The notes under the pieces are model-generated. The model was not told the origin of the DNA. It ran no database searches and saw only the letters and a program-made list of their open reading frames with translations. Below are positions 34,177 through 42,287 of a DNA stretch of 64,000 bases, piece by piece. The stretch is from Mycolicibacterium hodleri (lineage in GTDB: Bacteria; Actinomycetota; Actinomycetes; Mycobacteriales; Mycobacteriaceae). The translations under genes were made by a program, and so were the position numbers. The stretch spans positions 124,001 through 188,000 of the forward strand of contig NZ_RCZG01000005.1 of NCBI RefSeq assembly GCF_006439015.1, written 5' to 3'. Numbering within the stretch: position 1 is the first letter of the stretch; each line of letters opens with the position of its first letter.

Positions 34177-34505
34177 TGGGTGTTCCGCTTCCGTCGGAGT
34201 CGCGCGGACAGGGCGTCCGCACGCGTCGACCAGAAGTCCGTCTGCTCGGTGATCCACTGCTGGGCCGAGTCCAGACCCTCGGCCTGGACGGAGAACCAGT
34301 GCTCCCGACCGCGTATCTCTCGACGCACCAGGCCGGCCGATTCCAGTACGCCGATGTGACGTGATACGCCTGCGAAGGTCATCGGCAGCGGGGCGGCTAG
34401 GTCGGTCAAGCGGGCCTCACCGTGGCGGAGCGCTTCCAACAGGGTGCGGCGAGTCGGATCGGCGAGCGCGGAGTATGTCCTGTCCAACAACTGATCTTCA
34501 ACCAC
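34173..34505 (-). CDS. ArsR-family transcriptional regulator
   Basis: A 110-residue winged-helix protein (SdpR/ArsR type without metal-binding CxC). Start MVEDQLLDRTYSALADPTRR, then TLLEALRHGEARLTDLAAPL, PMTFAGVSRHIGVLESAGLV and RREIRGREHWFSVQAEGL. It overlaps the SRPBCC gene by four bases and is divergent from the DUF899 gene, which it probably also controls from the AT-rich spacer 34506-34625. Confidence 0.9.
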   Translation of the reverse strand: MVEDQLLDRTYSALADPTRRTLLEALRHGEARLTDLAAPLPMTFAGVSRHIGVLESAGLVRREIRGREHWFSVQAEGLDSAQQWITEQTDFWSTRADALSARLRRKRNTQ

Positions 34506-34625
34506 CTTGTTGACTATACCCGGCGCTTCATGGTGTGCTGACGGAATCAGACATTCAACAAGTTAGTTTAACAATTCTTCATGATCGGTCAGAAGTCGTT
34601 GTGAGACAAGCGGAAGGAGACTGTC
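34506..34625. promoter_or_regulatory. Divergent ArsR / DUF899 control region
   Basis: A 120-base AT-rich spacer between divergent genes. It contains GTTGACTATA at 34509-34518 and the palindrome GTTAGTTTAAC at 34562-34572, both plausible operator sites for the ArsR dimer. Inference. Confidence 0.4.
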
Positions 34626-35399
34626 GTGCAAGCACCTCAGATCGTGTCGGCCCAGGAGTGGGCGTCGGCACACCAGGAGATGCTCGTCAAGGAAAAGGAG
34701 CTCACCCGCGCCCGTGACGCGCTGGCGGCGGAGCGCAGACGGATGCCGTGGATGGAGGTGAACGACCGATACGTCTTCGAGGGGCCCGATGGCAGGGCGA
34801 CCCTGCTCGATCTCTTCGACGGACGTCGCCAGCTCATCATCTATCGCGCCTTCGTCGATCCCGGCGTCCATGGCTGGCCCGACCACGGCTGCACCGGTTG
34901 TTCGTTGATGGCTGATCACGTCGGCAACCTGGCTCATCTGAATGCTCGAGACACCACTCTCGTCTATGCCTCCCGCGGGTCTCAGGCGGACATCAATCGG
35001 ATCAAGGCCCGGATGGGCTGGAACATCCCGTGGTACACCATGATTCCCGAATCCGGCGCCACGTTCGACGTCGACTTCGGGGTGGACGAGTGGCACGGCA
35101 CCAATGCGTTCATCCGGGACGACGAGGGTCGAGTCTTCCGCACGTACTTCATCAACAACCGCGGAGACGAGGCGTTCGTCAACACCTGGAACTTCTTGGA
35201 CATGACCGCCCTGGGCCGCCAGGAGCAGTGGGAGGACTCCCCCGACGGCTACCCGCAGACCGCGACCTACGAATGGTGGTGTTGGCACGACGAATACGGC
35301 CAACGCGAGCCATCGCGGTGGTTCGGTGAGCCAGACCCCGACGATCCCCTCGATCAACGACCACCCCGTGCGAAGGACGAGTGCCCGTCGTGTCGCTAG
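34626..35399 (+). CDS. DUF899 thioredoxin-fold protein
   Basis: A 257-residue protein, GTG at 34626. It matches DUF899: RDALAAERRRMPWMEVNDRY, FEGPDGRATLLDLFDGRRQL, YRAFVDPGVHGWPDHGCTGC (the conserved cysteine region), YASRGSQADINRIKARMGW, DEWHGTNAFIRDDEG and NTWNFLDMTALGRQEQWEDS. Members look like redox proteins without a proven substrate. It is divergent from the ArsR gene. Confidence 0.88.
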   Translation: MQAPQIVSAQEWASAHQEMLVKEKELTRARDALAAERRRMPWMEVNDRYVFEGPDGRATLLDLFDGRRQLIIYRAFVDPGVHGWPDHGCTGCSLMADHVGNLAHLNARDTTLVYASRGSQADINRIKARMGWNIPWYTMIPESGATFDVDFGVDEWHGTNAFIRDDEGRVFRTYFINNRGDEAFVNTWNFLDMTALGRQEQWEDSPDGYPQTATYEWWCWHDEYGQREPSRWFGEPDPDDPLDQRPPRAKDECPSCR

Positions 35400-35475
35400 C
35401 GACCTGAGCAGGCTTTCAAGGGATTCTTCGCCGTGGATGCTCGCTCGACACGGGCCGTCGGGAGAAGATCGGAAG

Positions 35476-37080
35476 GTGACCGATTCACCTCTGACGATTC
35501 CGGCCCTCCTGCGGCGCAGCCTGCGCGAGTTCGGCGGCCGCACCTACGTGGTCACGCCCACCGGCCAGCTCACCTACGAGGAGGCGAACCGACGCTCGGC
35601 CCGCATCGCCCGCCAATTGCTGCACCGAGGCGTCGGCAAGGGCAGTCGCGTCGGACTGTTCTTCACCAATGGTGAAGACTGGATCGTCTGGTGGCTCGCC
35701 GCCTCGAGGATCGGCGCGTTGGTCGTCCCCCTCAGCACGCTGTCTACGCCAGCCGAACTGGCGAAGGTGCTTCGGCTGTCCGACGTAGGGATGCTCGTCT
35801 CCCCTCGTCGGGTGCTCGGCGTCGACGTGACCGAACGGTTCGAGGCGGCCATCCCGGAGTTGTCAGACCAGTCCGATCGACTCGCCCTGTGTGCGGCGCC
35901 GTACCTGAGGTCGATCGTGATGATCGGTGACACCGACGCCCAGTGGGCGACGGGCTGGGATGAGGGGGACGCGGGCGTACCCGAGGAGGTCCTGACCGCG
36001 GCCGAGGCCGAGGTGTCCCCCGCCGACGTCGCCGTCATGGTGCACACGTCCGGGTCGACCGCAGATCCGAAGGGAGTCATACACACCCACGGCACCCTGG
36101 TGAGGCAGACGTCGACCTGGCCGCTGGCCATTCGCACGGTGACCGGTACCGGGGGTCCAGCCCGGATCTTGTGCGCAATGCCGTTCTTCTGGATCGGTGG
36201 CTTGCTCGCCGTGACGGGCGCCCTGCACGAACCGATCACCCTGCTGGTCCTGCCTCGGCTGGATGCCGGCACTGCCTTGGATCTGGCAGAACGCGAGCGC
36301 GCGACGGGAATCGTCGGCTGGCCGACCTTCACCCAACGCCTGCGGGACCATCCGACGTTCGCGAGCCGTGACCTGGCCAGCGCACCGATGCTGCGCGAGG
36401 GACCTCTAGACATCGCCATGACCGACGTTCCCGACGGATTCCCCCTCCACCGCACCATGTCTGAAACCGCGGGCGGCTTCGCCTTCACCGACATCGCGAT
36501 CGTGGACGAGGATGGCGAGCCCGTACAGGACGGTGTCACGGGCGAACTATTGATTCGAGGAGTCGGAGTCATGACCGGCTACAACAAGCGGGAGCGAGGA
36601 GACACCTTCGACGAGAACGGTTGGTACCACACCGGTGATCAGGTGTACCGCAATGCGGGTGATCCTCGACTTTTCTACGTTGGTCGCACCACCGAGCTCA
36701 TCAAGTCGGCCGGCGCGAACGTCTCGCCACTGGAGGTCGAAGCCGTCATTGCCGAGTTTGCTGGTGTGGCGCAGTGCCTCGTCGTCGGCGTAGAGGATCG
36801 GCGGCGAGGCGAAGAAGTATGCGCCGTCGTGGTGCCGTCGTCGGACGACGTCGACCTGAACGAGGTTGCTGATCATTCCCGCCACCAGCTCTCCGCCTAC
36901 AAGGTTCCGGCGCTCTGGGCCGTGGTGACGATCGATCAGATCCCGACCCTGCCCAGCGGAAAGTTCGACCGAAGGGCACTTCGCGCGCTCATCGCCGACG
37001 GCTTCGTGCGGAGCCATCGCACGCCGGACGTGGGCGGGAGTATTCGACCGGAGGCACCGCGACAAGCGTCGTCGGGTTAA
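35476..37080 (+). CDS. Acyl-CoA synthetase / AMP-binding enzyme
   Basis: A 534-residue enzyme; GTG at 35476 with GGAAG before it, chosen over the upstream frame to 35326, which overlaps DUF899. Adenylation motifs: VAVMVHTSGSTADPKGVIHT (P-loop, A3), MSETAGGFAFTD (A5), GWYHTGDQVY (A7), FYVGRTTELIKSAGANVSPL (A8) and LPSGKFDRRALRAL (A10 with the catalytic Lys). It would activate a carboxylic acid to acyl-AMP and then acyl-CoA; substrate unknown. The gene is not in an obvious operon. Confidence 0.88.
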   Translation: MTDSPLTIPALLRRSLREFGGRTYVVTPTGQLTYEEANRRSARIARQLLHRGVGKGSRVGLFFTNGEDWIVWWLAASRIGALVVPLSTLSTPAELAKVLRLSDVGMLVSPRRVLGVDVTERFEAAIPELSDQSDRLALCAAPYLRSIVMIGDTDAQWATGWDEGDAGVPEEVLTAAEAEVSPADVAVMVHTSGSTADPKGVIHTHGTLVRQTSTWPLAIRTVTGTGGPARILCAMPFFWIGGLLAVTGALHEPITLLVLPRLDAGTALDLAERERATGIVGWPTFTQRLRDHPTFASRDLASAPMLREGPLDIAMTDVPDGFPLHRTMSETAGGFAFTDIAIVDEDGEPVQDGVTGELLIRGVGVMTGYNKRERGDTFDENGWYHTGDQVYRNAGDPRLFYVGRTTELIKSAGANVSPLEVEAVIAEFAGVAQCLVVGVEDRRRGEEVCAVVVPSSDDVDLNEVADHSRHQLSAYKVPALWAVVTIDQIPTLPSGKFDRRALRALIADGFVRSHRTPDVGGSIRPEAPRQASSG

Positions 37081-37114
37081 GCTGGCCCGGGTCGGACGAA
37101 TCGTTTGGAGCGAA

Positions 37115-37426
37115 ATGATCAACGTGAAGCGCGGAATGATGGTCTTCGGCTGTGCCGCCGCGTTCGCTGCGGCGCCATTGATCGCCGCCTCGCCCGCCGC
37201 CGCAAAGGATTGCCCCTGGGGCACGGTGCCCACCAGGTTCGACGGTGTCTGCGTCCAAGGTCAGGCAGGCGGATTCGGGTCCCCCGGCGTCGTCGTGCCA
37301 CCGCAGGCCTCATCCCCAGGCGCCAACGTCGACGAGAACTTCAACGGCTACGGCTCGGTGAACGGCATCCCCTGCACGCCGGGGAATGTCGGCAAGTGCA
37401 TCGCGCTGCAGCAGAGCCAGGGCTAA
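37115..37426 (+). CDS. Small exported protein, unknown function
   Basis: A 103-residue protein, 34 bases after the acyl-CoA synthetase. Signal peptide GMMVFGCAAAFAAAPLIAAS, cleavage near ASPAAAKD. The mature part has four cysteines (KDCPWG, GVCVQG, IPCTPG, GKCIAL), probably forming disulfides, and a Gly/Pro/Asn-rich middle. I do not recognise the family; small four-cysteine exported proteins are common in mycobacteria. Confidence 0.7.
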   Translation: MINVKRGMMVFGCAAAFAAAPLIAASPAAAKDCPWGTVPTRFDGVCVQGQAGGFGSPGVVVPPQASSPGANVDENFNGYGSVNGIPCTPGNVGKCIALQQSQG

Positions 37427-37456
37427 GTACTCCTCTTCTCCAGTCCCGCTGGCCGG

Positions 37457-37693
37457 TCATACGATCGGGCCGAGCATGTTGCGAATGAGCTCGTTAGCCC
37501 TTGGCGACGACTCGCGGGCGATGATCTGCTGCTCGGTCAGTCCGGCGGCGTAGACGTCCGAGATGTGCACGACGATCGCGTCGACGTCGGCGAGGCTTCG
37601 GGCCGACTGCCCGATCGGCACCTGGACGAACTGATAGTTCTCGGGGTTCGATTGGGAGTCGAACGGCGCGTTCTGGCTGGGCCCGTTTCGCAT
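37457..37693 (-). pseudogene. NlpA/MetQ-like substrate-binding protein, fragment
   Basis: A 78-residue frame. NPENYQFVQVPIGQSARSLA followed by DVDAIVVHISDVYAAGLTEQ resembles the MetQ/NlpA core (NP-N--FVE----QL-RSL-DVD-AV-N--YA--AGL). The normal protein is about 270-290 residues with a lipoprotein signal; here the first two thirds are absent. It lies head to head with the organosulfur monooxygenase operon, where ABC importers for sulfur compounds are common, so it may be the leftover of that importer. Confidence 0.45.
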
Positions 37694-37776
37694 CGGACGC
37701 GATCGAGCAGCCCCGGCCCTTTCAATCGCGCTGACGCAAACCAGTGACCGGTCGATTGGAGGCGGTGAGACTCTTG

Positions 37777-39231
37777 CCAGTGACCCGATCGATCCGCTTC
37801 AACGCGTTCGACATGAACTGCGTCGCCCATCAATCCCCCGGCCTCTGGCGCCATCCGCAGGACCGGTCCGCGCGCTACAAGGACCTCGAGTACTGGACCG
37901 AGCTCGCAAAGATCCTGGAGCGCGGCAGATTCGACGGACTGTTCATCGCCGACGTGCTTGGCACCTACGACATCTACGGCGCGAGCGACGAGGCTGCGAT
38001 CCGGCAGGCCGCCCAGATTCCGGTGAACGACCCGCTCCTGCTGGTCTCGGCCATGGCGCTGGTGACCGAACACCTCGGATTCGGCATCACCACGGGAACC
38101 GGCTTCGAGCACCCGTACCCCTTCGCCCGGCGTATATCGACCCTCGATCACCTGACGAAGGGCCGGGTCGGGTGGAACGTCGTCACCGGCTACCTGCCTG
38201 CGGCCGCCCGCAACATGGGTCAGACCGACCAGCCGGCGCACGACGCGCGCTACGACCACGCCGACGAGTACCTCGAGGTGCTCTACAAGCTGTGGGAGGG
38301 CTCCTGGGAGGACGACGCGGTGGTCCGCGACAAGGAGCGAGGCGTCTTCACCGATCCGGAGAAGGTCCACCACATCGGCCACGAGGGAAGGCATTTCAGC
38401 GTCCCCGGCATTCATCTGTCCGAGCCGTCACCGCAGCGGACCCCGGTCATCTTCCAGGCGGGCGCGTCTCCTCGCGGGGTGCGGTTCGCTGCCGAGAACG
38501 CCGAGGCCATCTTCACCGCGGCTCCCACCAAGGCGATCCTCCGCGAGACGGTCGATACGATCCGGCGTGAGTTGGAGCTGGCCGGGAGGAATCCGTACGC
38601 GGCCAAGATCTTCAACCTGACGACGGTCATCACGGCCGATACGGACGAGGAGGCCCGCGCCAAGCAAGCCGAGTTGCTGTCCTACGGTGATCCCGAGGGC
38701 GCGCTGGTGTTCATGTCCGGCTGGATGGGCGTCGACCTGGCCAAGTACGGGCTGGACGAACCGATCGGCAACGTCAACTCAAACGCCATCCTGTCCGCGG
38801 TGAAGGCGTTCCAGTCCGCCGATCCCGATGGGGGCGAGTGGGCCGTCGAGGACATTGCGACCTGGGGCAAGATCGGCGGCATCGGTCCGCTGATCGTGGG
38901 CTCCGGTACGCACGTCGCCGACGTGCTGCAGGAATGGGTCGCCGAAACCGACGTCGATGGTTTCAACCTCGCCTATGCGATCAGCCCAGGCACGTTCGTC
39001 GACTTCGTCGACCACGTCGTGCCCGTGCTCACCCAACGCGGCGCCTATCAGGCGGAGTACGCGCCAGGATCGTTGCGCAACAAGCTATTCGGTCGCGGTG
39101 ACCGGCTTCCCGATGAACACCGGGGCGCTAGCTACCGGATCGGCGGATCGCGGTCCACCGTGATCGACCGCCCGTCCACCGTGCCATCTTCCTCGTCGTC
39201 GGTCGCGTCGCAGCCGACCGCCAACCGCTAG
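37777..39231 (+). CDS. NtaA/SnaA/DszA-family FMN-dependent monooxygenase
   Basis: A protein of about 484-495 residues; the start is uncertain (GTG at 37777, GTG at 37765 or ATG-like at 37744; family members start near RSIRFNAFDMNC). Clear family marks: FNAFDMNCVAHQSPGLWRHP, FDGLFIADVLGTYDIYG, EHLGFGITTGTGFEHPYPFA, RISTLDHLTKGRVGWNVVTG, QAGASPRGVRFAAENAEAIF. These two-component FMNH2 oxygenases act on sulfones, dimethylsulfide, nitrilotriacetate and similar. With the downstream SsuD- and SfnB/DszC-like genes a sulfur-source role is likely. Confidence 0.88.
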   Translation, partial: PVTRSIRFNAFDMNCVAHQSPGLWRHPQDRSARYKDLEYWTELAKILERGRFDGLFIADVLGTYDIYGASDEAAIRQAAQIPVNDPLLLVSAMALVTEHLGFGITTGTGFEHPYPFARRISTLDHLTKGRVGWNVVTGYLPAAARNMGQTDQPAHDARYDHADEYLEVLYKLWEGSWEDDAVVRDKERGVFTDPEKVHHIGHEGRHFSVPGIHLSEPSPQRTPVIFQAGASPRGVRFAAENAEAIFTAAPTKAILRETVDTIRRELELAGRNPYAAKIFNLTTVITADTDEEARAKQAELLSYGDPEGALVFMSGWMGVDLAKYGLDEPIGNVNSNAILSAVKAFQSADPDGGEWAVEDIATWGKIGGIGPLIVGSGTHVADVLQEWVAETDVDGFNLAYAISPGTFVDFVDHVVPVLTQRGAYQAEYAPGSLRNKLFGRGDRLPDEHRGASYRIGGSRSTVIDRPSTVPSSSSSVASQPTANR

Positions 39232-39239
39232 GAGTGCCC

Positions 39240-40409
39240 ATGCCCGTCAAACTTCACTGGTTCCTCCCCACCTACGGCGACAGCCGTCTGATCGTCGGAG
39301 GTGGCCACGGCACCCCCGCCGGAGCAGCCCACAGCGATCGGGACGCGTCGATCGACTACCTCGGCTCGATCGTTCGCGCCGCCGAGTCGTTCGGCTTCAC
39401 CGGCGCCCTGATCCCGACCGGCGCATGGTGTGAGGACGCCTTCATCACCGCCGCCCTTCTGGCCCGCGAGACGACGTCGCTCGCGTTCCTGGTCGCATTC
39501 CGACCCGGGCTCGTCAGCCCCACGCTGTCCGCGCAGATGGCGGCCACCTTCGCCAGGCACGCCCCCGGCCGACTGCTGCTCAACGTCGTCGTCGGAGGTG
39601 AAGCCCACGAACAGCGGGCGTTCGGCGATCACCTGGATAAAGACGCGCGCTACGAGAGGTGCGACGAGTTCCTCGACGTCGTACGCCGGCTGTGGACCGG
39701 CGAGACAGTGACGACGGACGGCGAGCACATCCAAGTAGAGGGGGCATCACTCGCCACGCTGCCGAATCCCCTGCCGCCGTTGTACTTCGGCGGAAGTTCT
39801 GCGGCTGCCGGACCGGTTGCAGCGCGGCACGCCGACGTGTACCTGACCTGGGGAGAACCTCCCGAAGCGGTGCGGGACAAGATCGAATGGATCCGCGCGC
39901 TGGCCGCCGAGCAGGGCCGCCGCCTGCGTTTCGGCATCAGGCTGCACACGATTTCGCGGGATACCGCCGAAGAGGCCTGGGCGCAGGCGGACAAGCTCGT
40001 CGGCGCTCTCGACGAAGAGACAGTCCGCGCGGCGCAGGCCGGCTTGAGTCGCAGCCAGTCCGAGGGCCAGCGTCGGATGTTGGCGTTGCACGAAGCCAGC
40101 CGCGCCACCGGTTCCTGGCACGACGCGCGCAGCCTCGAGATCGCACCGAACCTGTGGGCTGGCGTCGGTCTGGTGCGCGGCGGCGCAGGTACGGCCCTGG
40201 TGGGCAGCCACGGCGACGTCGCGGACCGGATCGCCGAATACGCCGAGATCGGGATCGACGAGTTCATCTTCTCGGGCTATCCGCATCTGGAGGAGCTCTA
40301 CTGGTTCGGCGAAGGCGTCGTGCCACTACTACGCGAGCGCGGACTGTTCGACGCGGGCAGGGTCGATACGGCCCCGGCCTCGATCCCATTCCTCGGCACG
40401 GCCCGATGA
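39240..40409 (+). CDS. SsuD-like FMN-dependent alkanesulfonate monooxygenase
   Basis: A 389-residue luciferase-fold protein. ATG at 39240, just after AGGAG (GTG at 39234 is possible). Marks: VKLHWFLPTYGDSRLIVGGG, AAHSDRDASIDYLGSIVRAA, TTSLAFLVAFRPGLVSPTLS, AQMAATFARHAPGRLLLNVV, VVGGEAHEQRAFGD and SGYPHLEELYWFGEGVVPLL. SsuD splits alkanesulfonates to aldehyde and sulfite using FMNH2. The stop overlaps the next start, which supports one sulfur operon. Confidence 0.9.
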   Translation: MPVKLHWFLPTYGDSRLIVGGGHGTPAGAAHSDRDASIDYLGSIVRAAESFGFTGALIPTGAWCEDAFITAALLARETTSLAFLVAFRPGLVSPTLSAQMAATFARHAPGRLLLNVVVGGEAHEQRAFGDHLDKDARYERCDEFLDVVRRLWTGETVTTDGEHIQVEGASLATLPNPLPPLYFGGSSAAAGPVAARHADVYLTWGEPPEAVRDKIEWIRALAAEQGRRLRFGIRLHTISRDTAEEAWAQADKLVGALDEETVRAAQAGLSRSQSEGQRRMLALHEASRATGSWHDARSLEIAPNLWAGVGLVRGGAGTALVGSHGDVADRIAEYAEIGIDEFIFSGYPHLEELYWFGEGVVPLLRERGLFDAGRVDTAPASIPFLGTAR

Positions 40410-41626
40410 GCGCACCCGCCGAAGTGGACGAGGTCACCTCGGCAGGCGACGCCGTGACGGTCGCGGAGAGGTTGTCGATGCGGTTCGCGGCGGAGGCGAG
40501 CACCCGCGACGCCGAGCGGGAGCTGCCACACGCGCAGGTCCTGGCGTTGAAGGAGTCCGGGCTGCTGGCACTGTCGGTCCCCGCCGAGTACGGCGGCGTC
40601 GACGCACCGGCCGTGGTGATCGCCGAGGTGTTTCGATTGCTCGCCCACGCCGACCCGTCACTCGCCCAGATTCCGCACTCCCACTTCACGTTCCTCGAAG
40701 CCCTGCGGTTGCAGGGGACGTCGGCGCAGAAGTCGTTCTTCTACGGCGTCGTATCAGCGGGTGGGCTCCTGGCCAATGCACAATCCGAGCGTGGTCCCCA
40801 CCCGATCGACGTCGACGCCACCACTCTCACCAAGACCGATGCTGGGGCTCATGTGCTCAGAGGTCGCAAGTTCTATTCCACCGGAGCGCTCTTCGCGGAC
40901 TGGGTGATCGTGCGGGCGTCGCTCGCGGACGGTTCGGACGACGCGCCGACGTCGGCCACCCCCAAGGCGTTGGCCTTCGTCCCGCGCGATGCGCCCGGCC
41001 TCCAAATCGTCGACGACTGGGACGGGATGGGCCAGCGGACCACGGCCTCGGGCACCGTCACCCTCGACGACGTACGGGTGCCGGCCGACCACGTCGTTGC
41101 CTTCTCCCCGATCTTCACCAAACCGACCGTGTACGGGTCACGTGCGCAGCTGATGCACGCGGCCATCGACGTCGGTATCGCTACCGGTGCACTCGCGGAA
41201 GGCATTCGCCAGAGTGGAAAGGCTCGCCCGCACTTCGAGGCAGGGGTCGATTCCGCCGCGGAGGATTCCACGCTCGTTCAGGTGACCGGCGAGCTCGTCG
41301 TCGCCGTACGCGGCGCTCGGGCGTTGCTCGCCGAGGCCGCGAGCCACGTCGACGCCGCGCGCGCCGACCTGACGGCGGATACGGCCGCCTCGGCATCGGT
41401 GGCGGTGGCCGTCGCCAAGGTCGCCGCGGCGCGGGCCTCGCTCGAGGCGTCCTCGGTGTTGTTCGAGCTCGGAGGCACGCGGAGTGCCTCGATGAGCGGA
41501 AATCTGTCCCGCTACTGGCGGGACGCCCGCACCCATACCCTGCACGATCCGACCCGTTGGAAGTTGCAGCACATCGGCCGCTACGCACTCTCGGGCACCA
41601 TGCCGCCGCGCCACGGGCAGATCTAG
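40406..41626 (+). CDS. Acyl-CoA-dehydrogenase-fold flavin monooxygenase (SfnB/DszC type)
   Basis: A 406-residue protein, ATG at 40406 overlapping the SsuD-like stop. N-terminal helices ALKESGLLALSVPAEYGGVD, the middle strand domain (GRKFYSTGALFADWVIVRAS, WDGMGQRTTASGTVTLDDVR) and the C-terminal helices (ASSVLFELGGTRSASMSGNL, SRYWRDARTHTLHDPTRWKL). The SRYWRDARTHTLHDP-RW motif marks the DszC/SfnB group, FMNH2 monooxygenases for organosulfur compounds rather than true acyl-CoA dehydrogenases. It completes the three-gene operon. Confidence 0.9.
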   Translation: MSAPAEVDEVTSAGDAVTVAERLSMRFAAEASTRDAERELPHAQVLALKESGLLALSVPAEYGGVDAPAVVIAEVFRLLAHADPSLAQIPHSHFTFLEALRLQGTSAQKSFFYGVVSAGGLLANAQSERGPHPIDVDATTLTKTDAGAHVLRGRKFYSTGALFADWVIVRASLADGSDDAPTSATPKALAFVPRDAPGLQIVDDWDGMGQRTTASGTVTLDDVRVPADHVVAFSPIFTKPTVYGSRAQLMHAAIDVGIATGALAEGIRQSGKARPHFEAGVDSAAEDSTLVQVTGELVVAVRGARALLAEAASHVDAARADLTADTAASASVAVAVAKVAAARASLEASSVLFELGGTRSASMSGNLSRYWRDARTHTLHDPTRWKLQHIGRYALSGTMPPRHGQI

Positions 41627-41705
41627 AACCTGATCGATCGGGAGCGGGCGAACGCGCGATCGCAGTAACATGGGTCCCACCTGTCACGTTAGTTGCGGAG
41701 GATCC

Positions 41706-42287
41706 ATGCGGAGACACTGGAGGACCGGTGCCGGTGCCATGGCGATCGGCGCTGCGCTGGCCATCGGTGGGGTCGCACCGCCCGTCGCGGGGGCCGCCCC
41801 GCCAGTGCCGGCTGTCAAGGACTTCTCGAAGCCGGCAATCGTCATCCTCGGCTACGGACTCAATCCGGATGGCACCATGCGCACGATTCTGAGACGTCGG
41901 GTACTCACGGGCCTCGCGGTGGTGCAGTCCTTCCCGCAGTCACCGGTGATCGTGACCGGGGGGAACCCGCAGAGCGGCAACACCGAAGCCGGTCAGATGC
42001 GAAAGATGTTGCTGTTGCTCGGCATTCCTGACGACAGGATCATCGTTGAGGACCGGGCCAACAGCACTGTGCAGAATGCCCAGTTCTCGGTGCCGCTGGC
42101 AAAGCAGGCGGGCACGTCAGGAATCATCCTGGTGACGTCCACGACCCATCAGGGCCGGGCCGACGGAGACTTCGCCGACGCGGGTGGCAACCTTCTCGCC
42201 ACGGTGAGTTATCCGGACGGAAAGGCGGGGGTCAACATCGCGCAGTTCGCCCGCGATGCGATCAGCCCGTTCGTCGCCCTCGGTTAG
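41706..42287 (+). CDS. Exported DUF218 / YdcF-like protein
   Basis: A 193-residue protein, ATG at 41706 after TTGCGGAGG. Signal peptide AGAMAIGAALAIGGVAPPVA. DUF218 fold: FSKPAIVILGYGLNPDGTMR, VVQSFPQSPVIVTGGNPQSG, NTEAGQMRKMLLLLGIPDDR, IIVEDRANSTVQNAQF and GIILVTSTTHQGRADGDF. The family includes ElyC and SanA, envelope proteins linked to carrier-lipid metabolism. Its stop and the convergent FAAL stop overlap by four bases. Confidence 0.88.
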   Translation: MRRHWRTGAGAMAIGAALAIGGVAPPVAGAAPPVPAVKDFSKPAIVILGYGLNPDGTMRTILRRRVLTGLAVVQSFPQSPVIVTGGNPQSGNTEAGQMRKMLLLLGIPDDRIIVEDRANSTVQNAQFSVPLAKQAGTSGIILVTSTTHQGRADGDFADAGGNLLATVSYPDGKAGVNIAQFARDAISPFVALG

